Assembly: GCF_900115825.1 (NCBI RefSeq)
Contig: NZ_FOXW01000001.1
Location: forward strand, 434,001-498,000
DNA length: 64,000 nt
Origin: Desemzia incerta
GTDB lineage: Bacteria; Bacillota; Bacilli; Lactobacillales; Carnobacteriaceae
Reading direction: 5' to 3'
Shown here: positions 47,569-57,376 of the stretch, piece after piece
Layout: each line of letters opens with the position of its first letter
How positions within the stretch are numbered: position 1 is the first letter of the stretch
Notes under the pieces: generated by a model
The model's database searches: none
Seen by the model: the letters and a program-made list of their open reading frames with translations, nothing else
What the model was told of the DNA's origin: nothing
Program-made: the position numbers and the translations under genes

Positions 47569-47616
47569 AAACATGTTCCAATTAAATGAAACCGCATCCA
47601 TAAAATTAAAAACAGA

Positions 47617-47644
47617 TTGTTTTATTTGTAAAAACGGTTACAAT
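47617..47644 (+). promoter_or_regulatory. Promoter with overlapping cre before the first beta-glucosidase gene
   Basis: TTGTTT (47617-47622), 16 bp, TACAAT (47639-47644). TAAAAACGGTTACA (47629-47642) matches the CcpA site at 13 of 14 positions and covers the -10 box, a repressing position. Confidence 0.65.
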
Positions 47645-47670
47645 AAAAAGTGTAATAAATGAAAAATTGA

Positions 47671-49116
<1,446 letters not shown>

Positions 49117-49123
49117 AAATCAT

Positions 49124-49166
49124 TTCTTCGCACTTCAGTGGGGCTTTTAGCCTCACTGATCGAAGG
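49124..49166 (+). other. Hairpin between the GH1 and IIC genes
   Basis: CAGTG-GGC pairs with GCC-CACTG, and outer CTTCG with CGAAG, within the 150-nt gap. There is no T-run. It may be a processing or stability element that sets the ratio of the two products. Confidence 0.45.
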
Positions 49167-49266
49167 GGGGCAACAAGTTTAGAGTCAGTGTTCATTCGAC
49201 ATACCGCAGAAAAGATTTTCTTTAAGGGGACAGGAAGTATAATTTTACTTATTGGAGGGAAACCAA

Positions 49267-50622
49267 ATGAGCTTTATGGACAAATTTGAAGGTGCATTAG
49301 AAAAAACTTTAGTGCCTCTATCAATTAAGTTAAACAGCCAAAGACACATCGGAGCTGTACGTGATGCATTTATTCTAGCTTTTCCATTAACAATGGCAGG
49401 ATCATTGATCCTATTACTCAATTTTGCTGTATTATCCCCAGACGGATTCATCGCTTCATTATTGAATTTAGAAAGTATTTTTCCCAACTTAGCCGAAGCA
49501 CAAAATATTTTTTCACCCGTTGTCCGTGGAACGAATGATGTCTTATCTATCTTCATCGTCTTCATGATCGCAAGAAACTTAACTGAAACATATAAGCAAG
49601 ATTCTTTATTAGGTGGATTGACAGCGATTTCAACATTCTTTATTCTGTATCCGCCATATCAAAATGTTGAAGGTGCGAACTACTTAGCTACACAATACAT
49701 AGGCGCTCAAGGATTATTTGTTGCTATGATCGTCGGATTGTTAGTTGGGGAAATTTTCAGCCGTTTGTCTTTAAATAAACGCTTAAAAATCAAAATGCCG
49801 GAGCAAGTACCTCCAGCTGTAGCACGTTCGTTCTCTGTATTGATTCCGATCATTTTGATCTTGATGCTTTTCTCAGTGATCAATTATGTAGTGACTTTAT
49901 TCTTCCCAGATGGAATCAACCAATTGATTTACTCATTAATTCAAGCACCACTAACAAATATTGGTGGAAACGTATTTGCGGTTATCATTTTAGCACTAGT
50001 TTCTAACATGTTATGGGTGTTGGGAATTCATGGACCAAATACCATCGCAGCAATTCGTGACCCTATCTTCTCACCGATGGGAATTGAAAACTTGAACTAC
50101 ATTGCTGAAAAAGGAACAACATGGGGTGTTCCATATCCAATTAACTGGGGTTCTATGAACGACGGTTTTGCGAATTACGGTGGTAGCGGAATGACTCTTG
50201 GATTGTTGATAGCTGTATTCCTAGTGTCAAAACGTAAAGATTACCGCAACATTGCAAAATTATCTTTTGCTCCTGGTCTATTCAACATCAATGAGCCAGT
50301 AGTATTCGGACTTCCAATCGTATTAAACCCAATCATGATCATTCCTTTTGTATTGACTCCGGTCATCAACATTTTGATAGGATATTTCTTTATTGTGAGT
50401 GAAATCATACCTCCAATCGGTTATTCAGTACCTTGGACAACTCCAGGTCCGCTGATCCCGTTCTTAGGAACAGGCGGCAGCTGGGGAGCATTAGCTGTTG
50501 GGTTCTTATGTTTAGGAGTATCTGTTTTGACATACATGCCATTTGTTTTAGCAACGAACAAAGCTGCTGTGAAAATGGAAGAAATGGAAAATGCACAAGA
50601 TGCAACTAGTGTAGAAGCTTAA
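49267..50622 (+). CDS. PTS cellobiose/lactose-type IIC component (first)
   Basis: A 451-residue membrane transporter of the Lac/Cel class. The start is the ATG behind GGAGGG. Landmarks are MDKFEGALEKTLVPLSIKLNSQRHIGAVRDAFILAFPLTMAGSL, VLGIHGPNTIAAIRDPI, GSGMTLGLLIAVFLVSKRKDYRNIAKLSFAPGLFNINEPVVFGLPIVLNPIMIIPFV (the GxFNINEP sugar site) and WTTPGPLIPFLGTGGSWGA. It has no IIA or IIB domain and no such genes beside it. The IIB/IIA pair at 35140-35842 is the only one in the window. It is preceded by the glucosidase and followed by a ROK gene after an apparent partial terminator. Confidence 0.92.
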   Translation: MSFMDKFEGALEKTLVPLSIKLNSQRHIGAVRDAFILAFPLTMAGSLILLLNFAVLSPDGFIASLLNLESIFPNLAEAQNIFSPVVRGTNDVLSIFIVFMIARNLTETYKQDSLLGGLTAISTFFILYPPYQNVEGANYLATQYIGAQGLFVAMIVGLLVGEIFSRLSLNKRLKIKMPEQVPPAVARSFSVLIPIILILMLFSVINYVVTLFFPDGINQLIYSLIQAPLTNIGGNVFAVIILALVSNMLWVLGIHGPNTIAAIRDPIFSPMGIENLNYIAEKGTTWGVPYPINWGSMNDGFANYGGSGMTLGLLIAVFLVSKRKDYRNIAKLSFAPGLFNINEPVVFGLPIVLNPIMIIPFVLTPVINILIGYFFIVSEIIPPIGYSVPWTTPGPLIPFLGTGGSWGALAVGFLCLGVSVLTYMPFVLATNKAAVKMEEMENAQDATSVEA

Positions 50623-50633
50623 TAAATGATGGA

Positions 50634-50668
50634 CTATCTGCCTGAAAACCTCGGGCGGATAGTTTTTT
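50634..50668 (+). terminator. Terminator-like hairpin inside the beta-glucoside operon
   Basis: ACTATC-GCC pairs with GGC-GATAGT, followed by six T, between the IIC gene and the ROK gene. It would lower expression of the last two genes. Confidence 0.75.
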
Positions 50669-50689
50669 CACTAAGGAGGTTATGATTAA

Positions 50690-51601
50690 ATGAATGCAGT
50701 TTGTTTTGATATTGGAGGAACAGCTATCAAGTATGCATTGGTTTCCCAAAGTAAAGGAATTGCCCATCAAGGAAAAATCACTACACCTTACGACCTTACC
50801 GCATTTCAAAAAGTGATTGCGGAAGTCGTAGAAGAATACGCTGCAACAGATGAAATAACGGCAGTTGGTATCAGTATGCCAGGTTACATCAATCCCCAAA
50901 CGGGATATGCTGAAAGAGCCGGTGCGTTAGCTTATCTAGACCACAAAAATATCATTGATGTGCTGAGCGAGAAAATTTCGTTCCCGATTTACATAGAAAA
51001 TGATGCAAGATGTGCAGCGTTAGCAGAGCGGTACTCGGGAAATGCTCAAGGATTGAATAACTTTATTGTGATGACGATCGGTACGGGTATCGGAACTGCT
51101 TTTTATTTGAACGGCAGTTTGTATCGAGGAGCATCTTTCAAAGCTGGAGAATTTGGACATTCTAGAATCGATTATCAAAAAAGACCACAGCACACCATGC
51201 ACGATATTTTTTCGACGCGCATATTAGTAGAAGAATATAAAAAGTACATGAAGATACCTGCACCGGCGGTCGTCACAGGTGAAGAAGTATTTGAAACCGC
51301 TAAATTGGATCCTGAAGTAGAAGAAATGATTCAAAAATGGGTACAGTGGTTATGTGTGGGGACATATAATCTGGCATGTACCTTCAATCCGGAAAAGATC
51401 TTGATTGGAGGAGGAGTCAGTGCGAATCCTGAGTTGTTGCCGAGGATCGAACAACAAATGTCTCAGATTGATGAACGATGGATCACAGACTTTTATACAG
51501 TGATCGAACCTTGTAAGTATTTAAATAATGCGGGCATCTTAGGAGCTTTTTATTTTGTAGAACAACAATTGGAAAAACAAACCGTTAAAGGAGAGAGCTG
51601 A
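50690..51601 (+). CDS. ROK family sugar kinase
   Basis: A 303-residue kinase. FDIGGTAIKYALV is the ATP phosphate-1 loop, IENDARCAALAE holds the catalytic Asp region, FIVMTIGTGIGTAFYLNG is the phosphate-2 loop and GEFGHSRI follows. The ROK zinc site (CxCGxxGCxE) is missing; the segment after GEFGHSRIDYQKR reads PQHTMHDIFSTRIL, which has no Cys cluster. Such zinc-less ROK proteins are found among beta-glucoside kinases and LAB sugar kinases. In this operon it may phosphorylate a free glucose or a beta-glucoside entering without the PTS. ATG follows AAGGAGG. Confidence 0.82.
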   Translation: MNAVCFDIGGTAIKYALVSQSKGIAHQGKITTPYDLTAFQKVIAEVVEEYAATDEITAVGISMPGYINPQTGYAERAGALAYLDHKNIIDVLSEKISFPIYIENDARCAALAERYSGNAQGLNNFIVMTIGTGIGTAFYLNGSLYRGASFKAGEFGHSRIDYQKRPQHTMHDIFSTRILVEEYKKYMKIPAPAVVTGEEVFETAKLDPEVEEMIQKWVQWLCVGTYNLACTFNPEKILIGGGVSANPELLPRIEQQMSQIDERWITDFYTVIEPCKYLNNAGILGAFYFVEQQLEKQTVKGES

Positions 51602-52405
51602 ATGGCCATTCTATCAGGATCATTTCAATCGCGTGAATTGTTTCGAAAAGTTAGTTTTACGGCAGTCATTCCAACTAGTACACGATCCATTTATGAAGCT
51701 AAAATAGAAAATGAGGAGGAAGACAAACCTCTAAAGACGTTATACTTATTGAATGGATGGGACGGAAATCATGAAGATTGGTTGCATAATACACGTATAG
51801 CTGAATTGGCAATCAAGTATCATGTGGCTGTCATTATGCCAGATGGGCAAAACAGTTTTTACGCTGATCATCCCAATGGGGATAATTATGGTACTTATAT
51901 AGGAGAAGAGTTGGTACAGGAAACACGCAAATTGTTTCATTTGTCGATGAAAAAAGAAGATACAGCTATAGGAGGTCTGTCGATGGGAGGATACGGGGCT
52001 TTAAGAAATGGGCTCAGCTACTTGGATACATTCGGTACGATCATAGCTTTGTCAAATAAAGTATTGACCAAAAGTTCAAAGGAGCATTTTGATGCTGCTT
52101 ATCCTATTTATCAAAGGCTTCAAGCCATAGTACAAACAGACAGAGCTGAAAAGATGCCTGATGAAATGGATATTGAGTCGCTGGTTTTAAATGCATTGGA
52201 ACAACCTGAAAAAAAACCGGACTTGTATTTGGCATGCGGAACAGAAGACGATATTTTCCAAGAAAATAAAGACTTGCATCAATTTTTGATGACACACGGC
52301 TATCAGCATAAATATATAGAAGCACCCGGGAAACATGATTGGGATTTTTGGAATACAACCATCAAAGACAGTATGGAATGGTTGTATGGAGAAAATAAAA
52401 ACTAG
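51602..52405 (+). CDS. Esterase D/tributyrin-esterase-like alpha/beta hydrolase
   Basis: A 267-residue serine esterase. TLYLLNGWDGNHEDWLHNTRI is the oxyanion-side loop, AVIMPDGQNSFYAD follows, and the nucleophile Ser is in TAIGGLSMGGYGALRNGL (about residue 125). The acid is probably the Asp in LACGTEDDIF and the His is in APGKHDWDFWN (about 243). The family includes EstA of LAB and acetyl-xylan or feruloyl esterases. Its ATG overlaps the last base of the ROK stop, so translation is coupled. A role in removing acetyl groups from plant glycosides would fit the operon, but this is inference. Confidence 0.85.
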   Translation: MAILSGSFQSRELFRKVSFTAVIPTSTRSIYEAKIENEEEDKPLKTLYLLNGWDGNHEDWLHNTRIAELAIKYHVAVIMPDGQNSFYADHPNGDNYGTYIGEELVQETRKLFHLSMKKEDTAIGGLSMGGYGALRNGLSYLDTFGTIIALSNKVLTKSSKEHFDAAYPIYQRLQAIVQTDRAEKMPDEMDIESLVLNALEQPEKKPDLYLACGTEDDIFQENKDLHQFLMTHGYQHKYIEAPGKHDWDFWNTTIKDSMEWLYGENKN

Positions 52406-52420
52406 TCAAATTAGCAGTCC

Positions 52421-52457
52421 TTATTAGGAGAAAACCTCTCTTAATAAGGACTTTTTT
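52421..52457 (+). terminator. Terminator of the first beta-glucoside operon
   Basis: AGTCCTTATTA pairs with TAATAAGGACT, then six T. Confidence 0.9.
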
Positions 52458-52469
52458 TATTTATGATAA

Positions 52470-52485
52470 ATTTGTAAATACAATT
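52470..52485. promoter_or_regulatory. Predicted GntR operator upstream of the second IIC gene
   Basis: ATTTGT-AAAT-ACAATT is a near-palindrome that shares its layout and 12 of 16 bases with the perfect ATTTGT-CTAT-ACAAAT in front of the GntR gene 3 kb downstream. It sits just upstream of the promoter at 52498-52526. Confidence 0.55.
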
Positions 52486-52497
52486 TTAACATAAAGC

Positions 52498-52526
52498 TTT
52501 ACAATTAATTTGGAAGGGGTTACAAT
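52498..52526 (+). promoter_or_regulatory. Promoter of the second IIC/GH1 unit
   Basis: TTTACA, 17 bp, TACAAT, about 32 bp before the start. Confidence 0.75.
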
Positions 52527-52557
52527 AGTGGTGTCAAAAAAAAGGAGGAAAGACAAA

Positions 52558-53883
52558 ATGGAAGAAAGTAAATGGGTCAGTATGTTAGGTAATTTCGCAG
52601 CAAAAGTCAACAGTTACAAATACATCATCGCCATCAAGAATGCTTTTACGATGTTATTGCCGGTCATCATTACCGGTGCATTTGCAACCTTGATCTCAAA
52701 TATGGTGTTTGGAACTACAAGTGGTTTAGCAGCTATCAATGGGTTCGGTTTTCTAGAAAATTTAAAACCGATAACGGACTCGATCAGTTATGCTACATTG
52801 AACTTTTTAACGATTAGTGCGGTATTTTTGATCGGTATGGAGTTAGGGAAATTAAACCAGTTAAAAGGATTTTTCCCAGGGTTATTGGCGGTTATCAGTT
52901 ACATAACCATTATCCCGAAAACGATTGAAACATTGGTCAATGAATCGCCTGTAGAAGTGGTAGATGTGATCGCTAAACAATATACCAACAGTTCAGGATT
53001 ATTTTTAGGCATGTTTGTAGCTATTTTATCTATCGAATTGTTTAGCTGGTTGCAGAGACAAGATAAGTTGAATATTCACATGCCTGATTCAGTGCCTTCT
53101 AATGTGTCAGCGAGTTTTTCAGCATTGGTTCCTACGATTTTAACAATCACCATTATTTCTGCACTAGGTTTTGCGGTGTTGTCTCTGACAGGTATGACCC
53201 TTTACGATATCATTTACACGATCGTTCAAGAACCATTATCTAATCTAGTATCAGGATTGCCGGGAATATTATTGTTGATGTTTGTATCGCAAGTCTTTTG
53301 GGTAATCGGTATTCATGGAAATCAAATCATCAAACCGATTCGCGAACCGATTCTATTAGCTGCCATCGCAGAAAATACTGCAGCATTTGAAGCAGGAGAA
53401 GCGATTCCTAACATCATCAACATGCCTTTTTGGGATATTTATATGAGCGTGGGGGGATCAGGGGTAACTTTTGGTCTGTTGATCGCTATTTTCATCGTCA
53501 GCAAACGGGAAGATTACCGTTCAATCTCTAAATTATCTTTTGCTCCAGGAATTTTTAATATCAATGAACCAATGATTTTTGGATTGCCGATCATGCTGAA
53601 CCCGGTCATGGCGATTCCATTTATTATCACACCATTAATAACAGGGGTAATTGGTTACTTTGCAACAGCTATCGGGTTTGCCGGTCCAGCTGTAGTTATG
53701 ATTCCATGGACAACACCGCCAATCATCAGTGCTTACTTGGCAACAGCTGGAAGCCTTGGAGCTGTTGCGACACAATTGATTTGTATCGCAGTTGCTACAT
53801 TGGTTTACTTGCCATTCGTCAAAGCATCAAATGTGACTAAGAGAGTCGATGAAGTAGAAGAAGTACCGCAAGAACAAAACTAA
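52558..53883 (+). CDS. PTS cellobiose/lactose-type IIC component (second)
   Basis: A 441-residue membrane transporter of the same class as the IIC at 49267, but clearly diverged. The start is the ATG after AAAGGAGG; the longer frame includes that site. It has WVSMLGNFAAKVNSYKYIIAIKNAFTMLLPVIITGAFATL, VFWVIGIHGNQIIKPIREPIL, GGSGVTFGLLIAIFIVSKREDYRSISKLSFAPGIFNINEPMIFGLPIMLNPVMAIPFIITP and PWTTPPIISAYLATAGSLGA. IIA and IIB are absent and must come from elsewhere. The glucosidase gene follows 12 bp later. Its own promoter and a GntR-type operator lie upstream. Confidence 0.92.
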   Translation: MEESKWVSMLGNFAAKVNSYKYIIAIKNAFTMLLPVIITGAFATLISNMVFGTTSGLAAINGFGFLENLKPITDSISYATLNFLTISAVFLIGMELGKLNQLKGFFPGLLAVISYITIIPKTIETLVNESPVEVVDVIAKQYTNSSGLFLGMFVAILSIELFSWLQRQDKLNIHMPDSVPSNVSASFSALVPTILTITIISALGFAVLSLTGMTLYDIIYTIVQEPLSNLVSGLPGILLLMFVSQVFWVIGIHGNQIIKPIREPILLAAIAENTAAFEAGEAIPNIINMPFWDIYMSVGGSGVTFGLLIAIFIVSKREDYRSISKLSFAPGIFNINEPMIFGLPIMLNPVMAIPFIITPLITGVIGYFATAIGFAGPAVVMIPWTTPPIISAYLATAGSLGAVATQLICIAVATLVYLPFVKASNVTKRVDEVEEVPQEQN

Positions 53884-53895
53884 AGGAGAGATTTT

Positions 53896-55314
53896 GTGTT
53901 TAAAACAATACCAGAGAATTTTATTATTGGAGCTGCATCTTCAGCATGGCAGACAGAAGGATGGAAAGGGAAAAAAGAAGGACAAGATTCTTATTTGGAT
54001 ACATGGTATAAAAATGAGCGTCATGTCTGGCATGAAGGTTATGGACCAGGAGTAGCAACCAATTTTTATGAACGTTACGGGGAAGATGTAGCTTACATGA
54101 AAGAAATCGGGCTTACACATTACCGTACGTCGATCAATTGGGCTCGCTTCTTTACCGACTATGAAACATTGGAAGTCGATGAAGAGTATGCTCAACATAT
54201 AGACAACGTCATCAATGCTCTGATTGAAGCCGGTGTAGAACCCATTCTTTGTCTGGAACACTACGAGCTGCCGACTGCCTTGCAGGAAAAATATGATGGC
54301 TGGAGCTCTAAAAAAGTGGTGGAATTATTCGTTGGATATGCGGAGATCGTGTTTGAACGGTATGCTGATCGTGTCAAACAGTGGTTTACCTTCAATGAGC
54401 CGATCGTTATCCAAACCCGCGTCTATCTAGATGCGATCCGTTACCCTCATGAACAAAATACGAAAAAATGGATGCAATGGAACCATCATAAAGTTCTCGC
54501 AACTACAAAAGTAGTAGAACTATATCATCGAAAAAACTACGACGGTGAAATCGGTATTGTATTGAATCCTGAGGTCACTTATCCGCGTTCCTCTTCTCAA
54601 GCAGATAAAAAAGCTGCTGAGATGTATGATTTATTCTATAACCGAGTTTTCTTAGATCCATTGGTAAAAGGAGCTTATCCGGAAGAACTATTTTTGAAAA
54701 TGGCCGAACATGACATCACTTTTGATTACACACAAGAAGAATTGGACATTATCCGTGAAAATACAGTAGATTACTTAGGTGTCAATTTGTATTTCCCGCA
54801 TCGTGTCCAAGCGCCTAAGCACAAATGGAATGAAAACACACCATTCCATCCTGCTTATTACTTCGATTCATTTGAACTGCCAGGCCGTCGAATGAACAAA
54901 TCAAGAGGATGGGAAATTTATCCGCAAATCGTTTACGATATGGGGATGCGTTTGAAAGAAGAGTATGGAAACATTCCATGGATACTGACAGAAAATGGTA
55001 TGGGGATCGAGAATGAACACTTATTCATGAATGAGGAAGGTGTCGTTCAAGACGACTACCGTATTGAGTACATTACCGAACACATGAGCTGCTTATTGGA
55101 TGCTTATGAAGCAGGATCGAACTGCCGCGGATATATGCTGTGGGCCTTTACCGACTGTGTGTCGCCAATGAATGCTTTCAAAAATCGTTATGGTTTAGTG
55201 CGGATCGATTTGGAAAACAATCGAGCTCGTTCGCTGAAAAAATCAGGTTTTTGGTATAAAGACGTGATCTCAAGTAGTCGATTAGAAGTACCAGACGTTC
55301 CAGAGTACAAATAA
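53896..55314 (+). CDS. 6-Phospho-beta-glucosidase (GH1), second
   Basis: A 472-residue family-1 enzyme. FKTIPENFIIGAASSAWQTEG is the N-terminal signature. The acid/base Glu is in QWFTFNEPIV (about residue 168) and the nucleophile in PWILTENGMGIE (about 366). The NEP is canonical, unlike in the enzyme at 47680. It begins at GTG after AAAGGAGAG. It is coupled to the second IIC gene and should hydrolyse the phosphorylated sugar that this IIC imports; the divergence from the first enzyme suggests a different aglycone range. A strong terminator follows. Confidence 0.9.
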   Translation: MFKTIPENFIIGAASSAWQTEGWKGKKEGQDSYLDTWYKNERHVWHEGYGPGVATNFYERYGEDVAYMKEIGLTHYRTSINWARFFTDYETLEVDEEYAQHIDNVINALIEAGVEPILCLEHYELPTALQEKYDGWSSKKVVELFVGYAEIVFERYADRVKQWFTFNEPIVIQTRVYLDAIRYPHEQNTKKWMQWNHHKVLATTKVVELYHRKNYDGEIGIVLNPEVTYPRSSSQADKKAAEMYDLFYNRVFLDPLVKGAYPEELFLKMAEHDITFDYTQEELDIIRENTVDYLGVNLYFPHRVQAPKHKWNENTPFHPAYYFDSFELPGRRMNKSRGWEIYPQIVYDMGMRLKEEYGNIPWILTENGMGIENEHLFMNEEGVVQDDYRIEYITEHMSCLLDAYEAGSNCRGYMLWAFTDCVSPMNAFKNRYGLVRIDLENNRARSLKKSGFWYKDVISSSRLEVPDVPEYK

Positions 55315-55329
55315 ACATTGTTTGCCCCC

Positions 55330-55367
55330 GCAAGAGTTGAAAGCAGTCTTTCAACTCTTGCTTTTTT
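55330..55367 (+). terminator. Terminator after the second GH1 gene
   Basis: GCAAGAGTTGAAAG pairs exactly with CTTTCAACTCTTGC, then T-run. Confidence 0.93.
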
Positions 55368-55403
55368 GTTCAGAATAGGTATCTAGTGCTGTTGTACAAT
55401 TTG

Positions 55404-55553
55404 CGTTCCATTTTAGCTGTTAAAAAGACCTTAGCGGAACGCAAAATAATTTTTCGTCTCTTTTTTACGTCATTTCAGCTAAAAAAGAAACGGAAATGAA
55501 AATTGCGTGCCGTTAAAAGAAAGAAGAGTTGTAAAAAGGAACGCAAGCCTAAT
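55404..55553. repeat. Interleaved inverted repeats upstream of the GntR gene
   Basis: TTTGCGTTCC (about 55408) pairs exactly with GGAACGCAAA (about 55435), with a third GGAACGCAA copy near 55540. TTTTAGCTG (about 55421) pairs exactly with CAGCTAAAA (about 55478) and crosses the first pairing. No coding sequence is present. With the GntR operator and promoter, this accounts for the 350-bp gap. Confidence 0.5.
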
Positions 55554-55572
55554 TGCTACATGTATTCCTTTT

Positions 55573-55588
55573 ATTTGTCTATACAAAT
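55573..55588. promoter_or_regulatory. Predicted GntR operator
   Basis: ATTTGT-CTAT-ACAAAT is a perfect inverted repeat, close to the TreR-like GntR operator pattern. A half-site TATACAAAT lies at 55610-55618, inside the promoter spacer. Confidence 0.6.
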
Positions 55589-55601
55589 CATAGAACTGTC
55601 G

Positions 55602-55630
55602 TTTAAAAATATACAAATTCATGCTATACT
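55602..55630 (+). promoter_or_regulatory. Promoter of the GntR gene
   Basis: TTTAAA, 17 bp, extended -10 TGC-TATACT. The operator half-site in the spacer implies autorepression. Confidence 0.65.
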
Positions 55631-55671
55631 AATAAAAAGAAGCAGTTATCTCATGAAGTTAGGTGAATGAA

Positions 55672-56397
55672 ATGGTCAAATACAAAGAAGTGGCAAATGA
55701 AATTCGTAAACGAATCAAAAACGGGTCGTATCCCCTTGAAGAACGAATGCCTGATCAAACATCGTTAGCAAAAGAGTTCCACACAAGTCGTGTGACCATA
55801 AAAAAAGCTCTAGACTTGCTGACTGTCGCAGGATTAGTGTACACTATCCAAGGTTCTGGAACATATATTAAACAAAACGCTCTTCAATTAGCGGAATCAA
55901 GCATTCGCATCGGACAAAACGTGGGATTAACAGCTCAAGTTGATGAGAGAATGCATCTGGAAAATAAAACCATTAAATTTGATGTGCGTTTTCCTACCGA
56001 AGAAGAATGTGAACAGTTGTTGTTGAAAAAAGAAGACCCAGTTTATGAAATCGAGAGGCTACGCATTTTGAATAAGCAGCCTTATTCATTGGAACATTCT
56101 ATATTGCCTTTGTCGCTTGTACCAGGAGTGACAAAAGACGTGTTGCAAAAATCGATGTATGATTACATCAGAAACGAGCTGGGTATCGTATTTGGAGAGA
56201 ACCGGCAGACTATTCGGGCAGCTCAGCCAGATGAATTAGATAAAGAATTTTTGCAGTGTGGTGAGAATGAACCAGTGTTGGAAGTGACTAAAGTGATGTT
56301 CACTTCGAGTGGAACGCCATTGGAATTTTCTAAAGTACGCCATCGATTTGACATGGTGGAGATGTCGTTTGTCAATTTAAATACAGAGATCTACTAG
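55672..56397 (+). CDS. GntR/HutC family regulator (UTRA domain)
   Basis: A 241-residue repressor. The start is the ATG after TTAGGTGA. Residues 1-65 carry the GntR winged HTH (YKEVANEIRKRIKNGSYPLEERMPDQTSLAKEFHTSRVTIKKALDLLTVAGLVYTIQGSGTYI). The rest is the UTRA ligand domain, with DPVYEIERLRILNKQPYSLEHSILPLSLVPG. Such proteins sense sugar phosphates, for example TreR and the BglR-type regulators. The paired operators before this gene and before the second IIC gene make the latter its likely target, besides itself. Confidence 0.88.
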   Translation: MVKYKEVANEIRKRIKNGSYPLEERMPDQTSLAKEFHTSRVTIKKALDLLTVAGLVYTIQGSGTYIKQNALQLAESSIRIGQNVGLTAQVDERMHLENKTIKFDVRFPTEEECEQLLLKKEDPVYEIERLRILNKQPYSLEHSILPLSLVPGVTKDVLQKSMYDYIRNELGIVFGENRQTIRAAQPDELDKEFLQCGENEPVLEVTKVMFTSSGTPLEFSKVRHRFDMVEMSFVNLNTEIY

Positions 56398-56533
56398 GCT
56401 TTAGAATAACAATGATGAGGGTTTCATGCTGTTGTATGAGAATAAGAAAGAAGACTTTCTCTTCACAACCTTCGAAAATGAGTTATAATAGATAAGAATG
56501 GTATAGCGTAAAAAATAGAAAAGAGGAATAAGA

Positions 56534-57289
56534 GTGATTACATTAAAGTCAAAACGCGAAATTGATGCAATGGACGAGTCAGGTACATTATTAGCCAACA
56601 TGCATATTGCATTGCGTGATTTTATCAAACCAGGAATTACAAGCTGGGATATTGAAGAATTCTGTCACAAATTTATTGTTGATAATGGAGCGATTCCTGA
56701 ACAAATCGGATTTGAAGGGTACGAATACGCTACTTGTGTAAGTATCAATGATGAGATTTGTCATGGTTTCCCTCGTAAAGAAAAATTAAAAGACGGAGAC
56801 TTGATCAAAGTTGACACTGTTATCAACCTAAAAGGCGCTTTGAGCGACTCTTGCTGGAGTTATGTAGTAGGGAAATCGACTCCTGAATTGGACAAATTGA
56901 TGGAAGTAACTCGTACCGCTTTATACAAAGGAATCGAACAAGCACAAGTCGGCAATCGTATTGGAGATATTGGGCATGCGATTCAATCTTATGTAGAACC
57001 AGAAGGATTTTCAGTTGTACGTGAGTTTATTGGACATGGTGTTGGACCAACTCTTCATGAAGCTCCATCTGTTCCTCACTACGGAGATCCAGGTAAAGGC
57101 CTTCGTTTGAAAGAAGGAATGGTCATTACGATTGAACCGATGATCAATACAGGAACATGGAAATCTAAAATGGATGACAATGGCTGGACAGCACGTACTC
57201 AAGATGGTGGAATCAGCTGCCAGTTTGAACACACATTAGCGATCACAAAAGATGGTCCGAGAATTTTAACTTCTCAAGGCGACCAATAA
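56534..57289 (+). CDS. map: Methionine aminopeptidase, type I
   Basis: A 251-residue cytoplasmic metalloenzyme that removes the first Met of nascent proteins. It starts at GTG, nine bases after AGAGGAA. Metal ligands are visible in KVDTVINLKGALSDSCWSY (two Asp), FIGHGVGPTLHEAPSVPHYG (His), VITIEPMI (Glu) and CQFEHTLAI (Glu). The length is the usual 250. It is monocistronic, away from the secY-adk-map cluster where this gene usually sits, so it could be a second copy. Confidence 0.92.
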   Translation: MITLKSKREIDAMDESGTLLANMHIALRDFIKPGITSWDIEEFCHKFIVDNGAIPEQIGFEGYEYATCVSINDEICHGFPRKEKLKDGDLIKVDTVINLKGALSDSCWSYVVGKSTPELDKLMEVTRTALYKGIEQAQVGNRIGDIGHAIQSYVEPEGFSVVREFIGHGVGPTLHEAPSVPHYGDPGKGLRLKEGMVITIEPMINTGTWKSKMDDNGWTARTQDGGISCQFEHTLAITKDGPRILTSQGDQ

Positions 57290-57312
57290 AAGCCCGAAAT
57301 AATCAGTGGCAA

Positions 57313-57366
57313 TAAAAAAGAAGGGGCAGGCGCATCTCAATGATGCGTCTGACTCTTCTTTTTTAT
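57313..57366. terminator. Bidirectional terminator between map and ehuA
   Basis: AAAAAGAAGGG...CGCATC pairs with GATGCG...CTCTTCTTTTT. Confidence 0.9.
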
Positions 57367-57376
57367 TGCATAATAG

